Under the pieces are notes generated by a model. It saw only the letters and a list, made by a program, of their open reading frames with translations. It made no database searches and was not told the origin of the DNA. The translations under genes were made by a program, and so were the position numbers. A DNA stretch of 64,000 bases, taken from an uncultured Dokdonia sp. GTDB lineage: Bacteria; Bacteroidota; Bacteroidia; Flavobacteriales; Flavobacteriaceae. Below, piece after piece: positions 54,384 to 61,938 of this stretch; positions within the stretch are counted from its first letter, which is position 1; the number at the start of each line of letters is the position of its first letter. The stretch is from assembly GCF_947492815.1 (NCBI RefSeq), contig NZ_CANLOB010000002.1, positions 186,001 through 250,000 on the forward strand. Reading direction: 5' to 3'.

Positions 54384-54730
54384 CCAAAGATGCTGAATGG
54401 CAAATGAAGCATCATCGTAATGCTGTTTCAGAAAAACAGAAATTCATTAGCATACTAGATGGTATCTATTCAAAGTCGTCATCACAACAAGCCTTTTTTA
54501 AAGAAGTACAACAGCAAGGTTTAGAAATATATTCTCAAAGAGGGAAGGCAAAGGGTATTAAGGGCAAACGTAAATTTCGATTTAAAACCTTGGGTTATAC
54601 GCCTGAAATGTTAAAGCTATTGGATAAAAAGATAGAAAAGAATGTCCGCTTGGAAGCTCTAAAACGAATACGAGAGAACCAACAGGAGCATTCTATGGAA
54701 AAGGAACGAACAAGAAAGAGAAGCCGTTAA
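54368..54730 (+). CDS. Relaxase C-terminal extension in the -1 frame
   Basis: The frame after the A9 tract reads AVTKDAEWQMKHHRN and continues as MKHHRNAVSEKQKFISILDGIYSKSSSQQAFFKEVQQQG, a helical, basic domain of mobilization-protein type. The stand-alone ATG at 54404 is possible, but coding similarity clearly begins before it, so -1 fusion to the relaxase is more likely (about 293 residues in total). Confidence 0.65.
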   Translation, partial: KKKAVTKDAEWQMKHHRNAVSEKQKFISILDGIYSKSSSQQAFFKEVQQQGLEIYSQRGKAKGIKGKRKFRFKTLGYTPEMLKLLDKKIEKNVRLEALKRIRENQQEHSMEKERTRKRSR

Positions 54731-54743
54731 AGCTTCTCTTTTT
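54715..54743 (+). terminator. Terminator of the mobilization operon
   Basis: AAAGAGAAGC cgttaaa GCTTCTCTTT followed by TT, overlapping the last codons of the relaxase extension. Confidence 0.75.
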
Positions 54744-54778
54744 AGTTTAGGAATGAAAGGGGTTCTAGGGGCTCCCTA

Positions 54779-54927
54779 GCAGGAATAGCATTATGAAAAG
54801 GAGCTTGTGAATTTCATAATGCAATCCTGCTCACGATGTCGCTCAAAGGAATAGAAACTATTCTGATTTACGACCATCGTGACCTAAATGTCCTCAAATG
54901 CTCCATGGTAAGCAGATGAGGACATTT
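54779..54927. other. Region of three consecutive hairpins (candidate oriT or RNA)
   Basis: (1) GCAGGA with TCCTGC and inner GCATTATGAAA with TTTCATAATGC (54779-54830); (2) CACGATG (54833-54839) with CATCGTG (54874-54880) and inner GAATAG aaa CTATTC; (3) AAATGTCCTCA (54886-54896) with TGAGGACATTT (54917-54927). No ORF. It lies next to the relaxase, where oriT is often found. Confidence 0.45.
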
Positions 54928-54931
54928 TCGA

Positions 54932-54946
54932 ATTTAGGGATAAAAG
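54932..54946 (+). repeat. 15-bp sequence shared with 36661-36675
   Basis: ATTTAGGGATAAAAG is present in both places, 18.3 kb apart and in the same orientation. Confidence 0.5.
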
Positions 54947-54950
54947 ACAA

Positions 54951-55487
54951 TTATTGAGATTCTAATCTCCAACCAGAATCATAGTATACAAAATGGGCAG
55001 TAGCTTCTTTAAGGACAGACTTACATTCAGAGTTCTTATTCTTCCTCAACATATAGAAAGGAGATGCGACCGCTTCATACGAAAATCGAACTGATGCTGT
55101 CTTGGCTTCTTCATTAACAGAGATACCTATAATATCCTTGATAAGAGCACTTGTTATAAGATATACATAACCTCCTTTTTTAAATTCTGTTTCAGATTGT
55201 TCTGTAGGTTTCCATCGATATTCAGTCGCTACGCTATTAATACCATATCCTACATTCTTTTGTTGTATGGTGATGAGTCCTAAACCTTCAAGTTCTTTCA
55301 TTATTGCATAAGTAGTACGATGCGTATCCCAATTCGTAAGTGTTCGTTGAGTCATTAGGTCGTAACAATCTTCTGTGAATGATGCTCGTAATATCTCTAT
55401 AGCCTTATCATTAGATATGGCTATTCCCGAATCACAGGAACAGAGCATAAAAACGCTCAATGTTAAAAACAGTAATTGTTGTTTCAT
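54951..55487 (-). CDS. Lipoprotein of unknown function
   Basis: 178 residues. Signal with lipobox MLCSCDS (Cys about 16-18). The mature domain has a winged-helix-like stretch (THRTTYAIMKELEGLGLITIQQKN) and C-terminal strands (ASVRFSYEAVASPFY). No family recognised. It follows a second lipoprotein gene in the same operon. Confidence 0.6.
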   Translation of the reverse strand: MKQQLLFLTLSVFMLCSCDSGIAISNDKAIEILRASFTEDCYDLMTQRTLTNWDTHRTTYAIMKELEGLGLITIQQKNVGYGINSVATEYRWKPTEQSETEFKKGGYVYLITSALIKDIIGISVNEEAKTASVRFSYEAVASPFYMLRKNKNSECKSVLKEATAHFVYYDSGWRLESQ

Positions 55488-55498
55488 GATACTTTGAT

Positions 55499-55762
55499 TT
55501 ACTGTGCATCTTTTTCACTGTAGATTTTCCCGCTAAAATCTGCGTCATATATTTTGCCGCATCCTTCAATTTGGTATCGGGTCATCCAACTTACTTTTCG
55601 CTTACTGATGACTTTTAAATTTTCTGCGGGGCAATCGGTAGCGATAGAAAGATTGGTGATAGCGTTCTTTTCAGTATCTCCGTTAATACTTCTGGTTAGA
55701 GAACCACAAGCTGATAAGGATAATACAAGAATTACGAGTGAGATGAGTTTTTTTTGTCTCAT
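55499..55762 (-). CDS. Small lipoprotein
   Basis: I choose the ATG at 55762 rather than 55798 because it gives a proper signal and lipobox (LSLSACGS, Cys about 19) in an 87-residue protein. CP/C residues in TDCPAEN and IEGCGKIYDA may form a disulfide. No family recognised. Twelve bases separate it from the next lipoprotein gene. Confidence 0.6.
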   Translation of the reverse strand: MRQKKLISLVILVLSLSACGSLTRSINGDTEKNAITNLSIATDCPAENLKVISKRKVSWMTRYQIEGCGKIYDADFSGKIYSEKDAQ

Positions 55763-55881
55763 TATAAATGGTTTAAAAGTTACTAATGAAGCAAACATAG
55801 AAAAAATGTTTGAAAAAACTACTTTAAAATTACTATTTGTAAGTAGTAACGTTTTAATAGGAACTCTAAGTACTTTGTTTT

Positions 55882-56124
55882 ATGGCAACACAGGACAAAA
55901 ACATTGAAAAACAGTTAGTCAAACTAGGTGAGCGTTTTCAAGAACTTAGAAAGGCAAAGGGCTATAGTAACTACGAACTTTTTGCTTTTGATAATAATAT
56001 TCCACGCGCTCAGTATGGACGATATGAGAAGGGGCAAGATTTAAAATTCAGTAGCCTTTCTAAAGTACTCAAAGCACTTGATGTTACTTTTGAGGAGTTC
56101 TTTAAAGATTTCGAGGAAAAATAA
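55882..56124 (+). CDS. XRE-family regulator, short form
   Basis: 80 residues, nearly all HTH_3 (about 14-72: LGERFQELRKAKGYSNYELFAFDNNIPRAQYGRYEKGQDLKFSSLSKVLKALD). The protein is otherwise featureless. Divergent from the two lipoprotein genes, so it may control them. Confidence 0.85.
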   Translation: MATQDKNIEKQLVKLGERFQELRKAKGYSNYELFAFDNNIPRAQYGRYEKGQDLKFSSLSKVLKALDVTFEEFFKDFEEK

Positions 56125-56149
56125 AAACATCTTAGAAATAAGATGTTTT
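56124..56149 (+). terminator. Rho-independent terminator
   Basis: AAAACATCTTA gaaa TAAGATGTTTT directly at the XRE stop. Confidence 0.85.
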
Positions 56150-56175
56150 AAGAAATATTGAGAAATAAAAAAAGG

Positions 56176-56538
56176 CTATATCTCAAGCCCTAATTCTTTT
56201 GCCGTTCTAATAGCGGTTTCTTCAATAACGATCCAGCAAAGGTTAGCAACATTGTCTCCTTTAAATTTAGAAAGATCTTTCTCTGTAATGCCATACTCTT
56301 TTTGTTTTTTAAGAATGTCATTTTTATAGATGGTATAAAAGCTATCAACATCTGAATATTCCATAAACTGAAATGTCATACCCATTGAAGTTTTAGGATT
56401 AATAATGTTTTTGATGTAGGCTGTACAATCATTCTCATCATAGTTTAAAGAATCATAAGAAATGAAACCTTCTATAGTTGTTTCAGCTTCTTTTTCTGCA
56501 ATAGTTTCTAAAGTATTTTTAATTTCAAGATTAGTCAT
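56176..56538 (-). CDS. Hypothetical protein, 120 aa
   Basis: Cytoplasmic, acidic, helical/strand mixed (TIEGFISYDSLNYDENDCTAYIKNII then MTFQFMEYSDVDSFYTIYKNDI). No family recognised. Convergent with the XRE gene, preceded on its strand by the long hairpin at 56579. Confidence 0.5.
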   Translation of the reverse strand: MTNLEIKNTLETIAEKEAETTIEGFISYDSLNYDENDCTAYIKNIINPKTSMGMTFQFMEYSDVDSFYTIYKNDILKKQKEYGITEKDLSKFKGDNVANLCWIVIEETAIRTAKELGLEI

Positions 56539-56578
56539 AGTATTATATAAAGGTTAACGAATAATACGCTGACGGTAA

Positions 56579-56652
56579 AGCCCAGTGGCAAAGCTTTTTT
56601 GACAAGGGGGAATCTGCTAAGAGCATTCCTTGCGAAAAAGGTGTACTGGGCT
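56579..56652. other. Long layered hairpin
   Basis: Outer stem AGCCCAGT (56579-56586) with ACTGGGCT (56645-56652), middle CTTTTT with AAAAAG, inner GGAAT with ATTCC plus CAAGG/TTG pairing. The gap of 56539-56947 has no ORF. Could be a small RNA, a leader of the minus-strand gene at 56176 or a DNA site. Confidence 0.45.
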
Positions 56653-56787
56653 AGTGTCGGAAGTATTTATTTGGAATTTATATATGACTAGGAAAAGTTT
56701 TTTTAAAGAAAATAAAGAATTATGAATTAAGACTTTTTAAGAATGAAAATTAAAATAGTTTGAATTAATGAATTAAATATCTGTTGA

Positions 56788-56803
56788 TTACGGTTTCCCG
56801 TAA
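56788..56803 (+). repeat. Left copy of 16-bp near-palindromic site
   Basis: TTACGGTTTCCCGTAA: arms TTACGG and CCGTAA around TTTC. The exact reverse complement is at 63852-63867; both copies are preceded by GA. They bracket about 7 kb and may be tyrosine-recombinase core sites. Confidence 0.6.
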
Positions 56804-56947
56804 AGAAATTACATTTATCTAATGTAACTTTAAAAATTAGTTTAATTAGTTAGCTGAAAGTTTTCTTTAAACTAATTTTTGGTACAATAATTTAAGTTAT
56901 TAAAAGCGTTTTATAGTGACTTATTTATTAATATAAATTTTATAGTT

Positions 56948-57265
56948 ATGAATGATGAATATTCAATAGTTTTAACTACCTCTGATTCTGATGAAGAAAC
57001 AAAGAAGATAGCTAATATACTATTAGAGAAAAAATTAGCAGCTTGTATTCAAGTTTCTAAGATAGAGAGCTATTATACTTGGGAGAATAAAATAAATGTT
57101 GATAATGAGAATTTATTATCAATAAAATCTAAAAAAGAAGACTATCTAAAAATAGAAAAATGTATTAAAGAAGTTCACTCATATGATGTTCCTGAGATAG
57201 TGCAAATTCCTATTGTGAATGGTGCTGAGTCTTATTTGAGTTGGATCAATGATGTAACAATCTAG
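56948..57265 (+). CDS. CutA1-family protein
   Basis: 105 residues. The order IVLTTSDSDEETKKIANILLEKKLAACIQVSKIESYYTWENKI then NLLSIKSKKEDYLKIEKCIKEVHSYDVPEIVQIPIVNGAESYLSWI follows CutA1 throughout, including LAACIQ, the Y-x-W-E segment and PEIVQIPI. CutA1 is a trimeric PII-like protein, mostly housekeeping. Here it starts a three-gene cassette inside a mobile unit, 3 bases before the next gene, which is unusual. Confidence 0.85.
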   Translation: MNDEYSIVLTTSDSDEETKKIANILLEKKLAACIQVSKIESYYTWENKINVDNENLLSIKSKKEDYLKIEKCIKEVHSYDVPEIVQIPIVNGAESYLSWINDVTI

Positions 57266-57268
57266 AGA

Positions 57269-57841
57269 ATGGTTATTGATTCGGAATTAGTCTTGAAAAT
57301 AGCCATTCCAATTGGCTCAATGATTCTTGGATTAATTCTTGGTTCAGTTATAGACGGGTATAAAAGTAAAAGGAAATTTAAAAAGGAGTTAAAGAATAAT
57401 AATTTTATTGATATTTCAGGAAATGACTGGTTTGCTGCTTGGCAAACTAGTGTTGAAAATACAATGAATTTGAATACAGAATGTGTTTTAATGCAACAAA
57501 AAGGGCAAACTGTAAAAATCTGTAACACAGAAAAAGCACCTGAAAATCCTAAAGGAGGATATCTTTGGGAAGCTCAATTACAATTTTTTCATGGAAAAAC
57601 TTTAATGGGCTGGTACTTTCCACTACAACAAGAAAATATTACATCTAAAGGCATAATGTTTTTAACCTACCAATCCTCTAAAAGAGTGTTTTTTGGTAAA
57701 TGGGTTGGATCCTCTTATGACGGTGACTTATCTAATGGCTTCGTTGTCATATCTAAAGATCGAGATGATTCTTTAAGATTATTAAAAGAAATTATAGGTA
57801 AGCACACAGATAAGGTTAACATTATTTATGATGCTATTTAA
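57269..57841 (+). CDS. Membrane-anchored beta-rich protein of the CutA cassette
   Basis: 190 residues. One N-terminal transmembrane helix (about 9-28, KIAIPIGSMILGLILGSVI), a basic KSKRKFKK stop-transfer stretch, then a beta-rich domain (about 45-190) starting SGNDWFAAWQTSVEN and including LWEAQLQFFHGKTLMGWYFP, MFLTYQSSKRVFFGKWVGSSYDG. The N-terminal TM plus barrel-like strands recall CBASS Cap15-type effectors (which have two helices), but no homology can be claimed. It is flanked within 10 bases by CutA and the radical SAM gene. Confidence 0.6.
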   Translation: MVIDSELVLKIAIPIGSMILGLILGSVIDGYKSKRKFKKELKNNNFIDISGNDWFAAWQTSVENTMNLNTECVLMQQKGQTVKICNTEKAPENPKGGYLWEAQLQFFHGKTLMGWYFPLQQENITSKGIMFLTYQSSKRVFFGKWVGSSYDGDLSNGFVVISKDRDDSLRLLKEIIGKHTDKVNIIYDAI

Positions 57842-57850
57842 AGAAAATAT

Positions 57851-59104
57851 ATGACAAATAACGACTATGTTTTTTATGGACAAACTACATCTCTTTGTGA
57901 AGAGTGTTTGAAACCAGTTGAAGCAAAAATAATTTTTGAAAATAACGAAGTATTCTATTTAAAATATTGTTTAGAACATAAATATCAAAAAACTCTTATT
58001 TCTACAGATATAGAATATTTTAAAAGATCTAGAAATGTTGCAGAGAAAACAAGAAGACCTATAAAAATAAGTCATACAATAGAAAAAGGATGTCCCTATG
58101 ATTGTGGCTTATGCGAAAGTCATGAACAGCACACTGCTATGGGTATTGTAGAAATTCTTGACGAATGTAACCTAAAGTGCCCAACTTGTATAGCAGCTTC
58201 TTTTCCTGGAGCTGGCAATATTAAATCTATCTCAACAATTGAACGAATGGTCGACACTTTGATTAAACATGAAGGTGTATTAGATTTGTTAATGGTAAGT
58301 GGAGGAGAACCTACTATTCATCCGCAAATTTTCGAAGTATTGGACTTAGTTCAAAAAAAGGAAATAAAACAAATAATGCTTATTTCTAATGGCGTTCGTA
58401 TAGCTAAAGATTTAGACTTTGTGGAAAAACTTAAAAAATACAAGGATAATTTTGAGATTTATCTTCAATTTGATTCACTTCAGTCATCTGTTCTAAAAAA
58501 TATTAGAGGAGAAGATTTATCTAGTGTAAGAAGAAAAGCTGTCGAAAATTTAGAGAGAGCTGAAATTCATTCTACATTGATTAGCGTAGTTAAAAAGGGA
58601 TTAAATAATTTCGAAATGTCAGATGTTATTGATTTTGCCTTAAAATATAAATATGTTAGAGGTGTAACCTTTCAGCCTTGTAAAATAACTGGTCGAAATA
58701 ATGGTTTTCAAAAAGAATTAGATTATATAACTCTTTCTGAGGTTCGTCAACAAATAATAGAATCTTCTAATTTTTTTACTAATGAAAACTTCATCCCACA
58801 CCCCCTGAATCCTGAAAATATATGTATCAGTTATTTACAAAAAGATATAAATATAGAGAACTGTACTAATTTGTTGTTTAGTAATAGTTTTAAGAATGTT
58901 GATGATTTAAAAAAGCAAATGTATTTTTTGAAAGAATTAGATACTGATGATATTAGATATGAAAACCTTTTCAGGGTCTCAATAGTATCTTTTTTAGATA
59001 AATTTAATTTTTGTACATCGTCAGTAAAAAAATCTTGCATTCATTTTGTTACAGATAGTGATGAAATTATACCTTTAGATACATATTATATGCTGTATAG
59101 TTAA
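57851..59104 (+). CDS. Radical SAM protein of the MJ0619/Tes-like family
   Basis: 417 residues. N-terminal zinc-ribbon-like CEEC (about 16-19) with YCLEH; the Tes/MJ0619-type GCPYDCGLCESHEQHT (about 81-96); the radical SAM CxxxCxxC in CNLKCPTCIAASF (about 109-116); GGEPTIHP (about 150); and an FQPCKITGRN (about 275). Families with this double-cluster front act on lipids, folate- or nucleotide-like substrates; substrate here is unknown. It is shorter than archaeal members of about 500. AT-rich and out of style with the flanking element genes, suggesting separate acquisition. Confidence 0.85.
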   Translation: MTNNDYVFYGQTTSLCEECLKPVEAKIIFENNEVFYLKYCLEHKYQKTLISTDIEYFKRSRNVAEKTRRPIKISHTIEKGCPYDCGLCESHEQHTAMGIVEILDECNLKCPTCIAASFPGAGNIKSISTIERMVDTLIKHEGVLDLLMVSGGEPTIHPQIFEVLDLVQKKEIKQIMLISNGVRIAKDLDFVEKLKKYKDNFEIYLQFDSLQSSVLKNIRGEDLSSVRRKAVENLERAEIHSTLISVVKKGLNNFEMSDVIDFALKYKYVRGVTFQPCKITGRNNGFQKELDYITLSEVRQQIIESSNFFTNENFIPHPLNPENICISYLQKDINIENCTNLLFSNSFKNVDDLKKQMYFLKELDTDDIRYENLFRVSIVSFLDKFNFCTSSVKKSCIHFVTDSDEIIPLDTYYMLYS

Positions 59105-59167
59105 TTCTTTATATTCAATATAAAAAGATATTAGATTGTCAAAGGAGATTAATTAACTATGTATAGT

Positions 59168-59716
59168 TTATTGCCTACCAATAATTGGGTTTATTTGTTC
59201 TCTAAACTTTGATTCAAGAATTGGCATAATAACACTGTAATTTGTTACATTACATTTTAGTGTGCTCAATCTGAATGTTTCATTAAATAAATTATCTCTT
59301 GCATTTAGTTTAAGAGCAAATGTAGTTTTATGTAATTCTTTAAAGAGATGCTCGTGAATCCTACCTTCAATCTTCTTTGATTTACCTATGTAGAGTGGTA
59401 TCCAATCGTTAAGTTTGGTATGCCTTTCAATACGTTTCTTTTTTAAATTTGATGTAAAAGACTTTAGATATTTTTTATCTGCCCATTTTAAACGGAAATC
59501 TTCAACCCAATCAGAAAATGTATTAAAAGCACCTTGATTCTTAATTTCTATTAAATAAAGACCAGAGTATTTTAACGAACCCCAAGGTATTTCAGGTATA
59601 TGATGTTTATTGAGTTTGAATTCACAAATTTCAAGAAAGGTTAAATCTAGGATTATCTTTTCTATAAGAAGTTTAATTTCTGTAATATCGTCATCTATTT
59701 GATTCAGGCTATCCAT
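59168..59716 (-). CDS. GIY-YIG nuclease-domain protein
   Basis: 182 residues. GIY-YIG motifs are split by a long insertion: GLYLIEIKN (about 52) and WIPLYIGKSKKIEGRIHEHLF (about 104-124, with the conserved Arg and His), then ESKFREQINPIIGRQ (Glu about 168). It is probably a nuclease with a variant spacing. Convergent with the radical SAM gene and downstream of the XRE gene on the same strand, 8 bases apart, so possibly its co-transcribed partner. Confidence 0.75.
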   Translation of the reverse strand: MDSLNQIDDDITEIKLLIEKIILDLTFLEICEFKLNKHHIPEIPWGSLKYSGLYLIEIKNQGAFNTFSDWVEDFRLKWADKKYLKSFTSNLKKKRIERHTKLNDWIPLYIGKSKKIEGRIHEHLFKELHKTTFALKLNARDNLFNETFRLSTLKCNVTNYSVIMPILESKFREQINPIIGRQ

Positions 59717-59723
59717 ATAAAAT

Positions 59724-60113
59724 TTATTTTTCCCTTACCTTATTCAATTCCTCCAATCTCTTCTTCATTGTCACCGCTTGCGACTTCTCAAGCTTATCCT
59801 TCTCAATAATAGAATCCAATAAGATTTCTACCACATTGCGGTTATACTCAGACAATCCTGATATGGCTTCAAGTTTCTCAACAGTTGTTTGATCTTTCAC
59901 TTCACGAGAACGAAATAAATCTACCACAGGAATACCAATTGCATCACATACACGCTCCAGAGTTTGCAGTTGCGGAGATACCTGCCCTGTTTCTAATCGA
60001 GAATACGTACTTGGAAGCATATCACAAGACTTGGCAACATTGGCTTGGGTAAGCTTCTTTTCTACTCTATAAAACTTCAAGTTATCTATCAGTAATTGCT
60101 GTACTTCGGTCAT
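59724..60113 (-). CDS. XRE-family repressor
   Basis: 129 residues with HTH_3 at about 8-64 (LKFYRVEKKLTQANVAKSCDMLPSTYSRLETGQVSPQLQTLERVCDAIG) and a helical coiled tail. Divergent from the primase-like gene across a palindromic operator, so it should regulate both directions. Confidence 0.9.
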   Translation of the reverse strand: MTEVQQLLIDNLKFYRVEKKLTQANVAKSCDMLPSTYSRLETGQVSPQLQTLERVCDAIGIPVVDLFRSREVKDQTTVEKLEAISGLSEYNRNVVEILLDSIIEKDKLEKSQAVTMKKRLEELNKVREK

Positions 60114-60165
60114 AACGGTGGAATTATTTACCTCAAAAGTAGGTTATTTAGCTATAAACACCAAA

Positions 60166-60196
60166 AAACACACTAATTTATATATTTAGTGTGTTT
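60166..60196. promoter_or_regulatory. Operator palindrome between XRE and primase-like genes
   Basis: AAACACACTAA (60166-60176) and TTAGTGTGTTT (60186-60196), perfect 11-bp arms with a 9-base spacer. The right arm overlaps the expected -33 region of the promoter at 60213. Confidence 0.7.
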
Positions 60197-60212
60197 AAAG
60201 TCAATTTATTTA

Positions 60213-60220
60213 TATATTTG
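60213..60220 (+). promoter_or_regulatory. -7 promoter box of the primase-like gene
   Basis: TATATTTG, exact TAnnTTTG, 26 bases before the ATG at 60246 and directly downstream of the operator. Confidence 0.6.
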
Positions 60221-60245
60221 TGTGTATAACGCTGACATTCAGAAT

Positions 60246-61778
60246 ATGAATACTTTTAATACTACAAATCCGAACCATTACTCATATATCACAGAGGTGT
60301 TGGAATTCCATATTCTCGGTGGTATTTCAATCGCAGGACTAGATCGTATGCGAGTGACCTTAAAGATACATAAGGTGGATGCTCCTTTTCACGCCTTACG
60401 ACATACCATGGATTTATATAATGCGAATGCTCTTGAAAAGTTTGTACGCAAGATTGCTGAATTTTTAGAAGTAGGTACTTCTATTATACGACGTGCATTA
60501 CAAGAACTGATTCATAAACTGGAAACTTATCGATTAGAGTTATTAGAAATAGAAAACTCTGATGAGGTGTTTGAATATGAGCTTTCGCAAAAAGAACGGA
60601 GACAAGCCATAACGATACTACGTTCTGATAAGCTCATGGAAAAAACAAATAAACTCATTGGTGCTAGTGGCGTGATTGGAGAAATTGATAATCGATTACT
60701 GATGTATTTGATATTTACCTCCCGTAAAATGCAGAATCCGCTGCATTGTATTTCCTTTGGAAGTTCAGGTGTTGGTAAGACACATTTACAATCTAAAATT
60801 GCAGCACTTATTCCAGATGAAGATAAGGTAGAAATGACGGTCTTATCGGCTAATGCTTTCTATTACTACAAACGGAATGAATTAAAGCATAAGCTTATCC
60901 TTATTGAAGATATGGATGGTGCCGAAGAAGTATTATATCCCCTTAGAGAGTTACAAACCAAAAAACGTATTACCAAGAGTGTCGTACAAAAAGGTACTGG
61001 CGGGGAAGGCATCACCAAAAGCTTAACGGTAGAAGGACCTATTTGTGTTGCAGGGTGTACCACCCAAGAAAGTATCTATGAAGATAATTCTAATCGTTCT
61101 TTCTTACTGTATATAGATGAGAGTGAAGAACAGGACGAGCGTATTATGAAATACCAGCGTTTAGAATCGGCAGGACGGATTAATAAGCAAGATCAAATAG
61201 ATGCGCAAAAGATACTCAATAACGTACAGAGACTTTTAAAGCCAGTACGTATTATCAATCCTTATGCAGAACATTTGATATTACCTAAATCAGTTTTTAA
61301 ACCACGACGTAGTAATGCACATTATCTGCAATTCATAGAAGTTGTTACTTTCTATCATCAACATCAAAGAGAGTCACAATTTGATGTGTATACTGGAGAA
61401 GAATATATCGAAACGACGCTTGAAGATATCAAAGTAGCCAATGCGCTAATCAAAGATACTTTGCTTCGTAAGTCTGACCCATTAAACGGAGCAACGAGAA
61501 ACTATCTAGAGGGACTTAAAGCCCATTTACATAAAAAACAGAATACGGTATTTACCAATCAAGAAATCAGAAGAGAATTGCGCATTAAAGAATCCACCTT
61601 GAGACGATATCATCAACTGCTTTTGCAAGAAGGATATATGAAACGTAGAACAGATATTCAAAAGGAATCCTTTTGTTATGAAATTGTCGATGTAGATGAG
61701 TTTACTCATTTAGAAACAACCATCGATATGGCGCTGAATATGTGTATCGAAAAGTTGCAAAAAGTGGCAAAAGTATAA
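60246..61778 (+). CDS. Primase/helicase-like ATPase of a bacteroidotan integrative element
   Basis: The ATG at 60246 is preferred over the frame start at 60189, which lies within the operator and promoter. 510 residues. A P-loop SFGSSGVGKTHLQSKI (about 171-183) and Walker B-like LILIEDMDGAEEV (about 220). PYAEHLILPKSVFKPRRSNAHYLQFIEVVTFYHQHQR follows, a segment I know from the C-terminal part of bacteroidotan CHC2/toprim primases; the zinc-finger and toprim parts are absent. C-terminal winged helix (about 440-485). It pairs with the two recombinases downstream and probably assists replication or integration of the unit. Confidence 0.75.
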   Translation: MNTFNTTNPNHYSYITEVLEFHILGGISIAGLDRMRVTLKIHKVDAPFHALRHTMDLYNANALEKFVRKIAEFLEVGTSIIRRALQELIHKLETYRLELLEIENSDEVFEYELSQKERRQAITILRSDKLMEKTNKLIGASGVIGEIDNRLLMYLIFTSRKMQNPLHCISFGSSGVGKTHLQSKIAALIPDEDKVEMTVLSANAFYYYKRNELKHKLILIEDMDGAEEVLYPLRELQTKKRITKSVVQKGTGGEGITKSLTVEGPICVAGCTTQESIYEDNSNRSFLLYIDESEEQDERIMKYQRLESAGRINKQDQIDAQKILNNVQRLLKPVRIINPYAEHLILPKSVFKPRRSNAHYLQFIEVVTFYHQHQRESQFDVYTGEEYIETTLEDIKVANALIKDTLLRKSDPLNGATRNYLEGLKAHLHKKQNTVFTNQEIRRELRIKESTLRRYHQLLLQEGYMKRRTDIQKESFCYEIVDVDEFTHLETTIDMALNMCIEKLQKVAKV

Positions 61779-61784
61779 ATGCCT

Positions 61785-61827
61785 GCCCGTGCTACGGGTC
61801 GCCACTTCGCCAGTGGTTCGCCACTGG
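61785..61827 (+). other. Two GC-rich hairpins downstream of the primase-like gene
   Basis: CCCGT gct ACGGG (61786-61798) and CCAGTGG ttcg CCACTGG (61810-61827, UUCG-type tetraloop). The GC content contrasts with the AT-rich flanks. Transcription terminator or protein site. Confidence 0.55.
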
Positions 61828-61918
61828 TGCAATGGCGAGACTAAGTATTTGATACACAAAATAGAACGAGAAGTTCGCCACGAAAACCAAAAAATGTAAA
61901 AGGGTATAGAAATTTATA

Positions 61919-61933
61919 CGCTTTCGCGAAAGC
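61919..61933. repeat. Copy of the dispersed palindrome, 15 of 16 bases
   Basis: CGCTTTCGCGAAAGC just before the ATG of the first recombinase (61939); the last G is an A here. Intergenic copy near a start codon. Confidence 0.7.
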
Positions 61934-61938
61934 AAACT

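Noticed and set aside
57269..57528. Minus-strand ORF of 88 residues
   Set aside because: Shadow of the N-terminal helix of the membrane beta-protein; no upstream signals.
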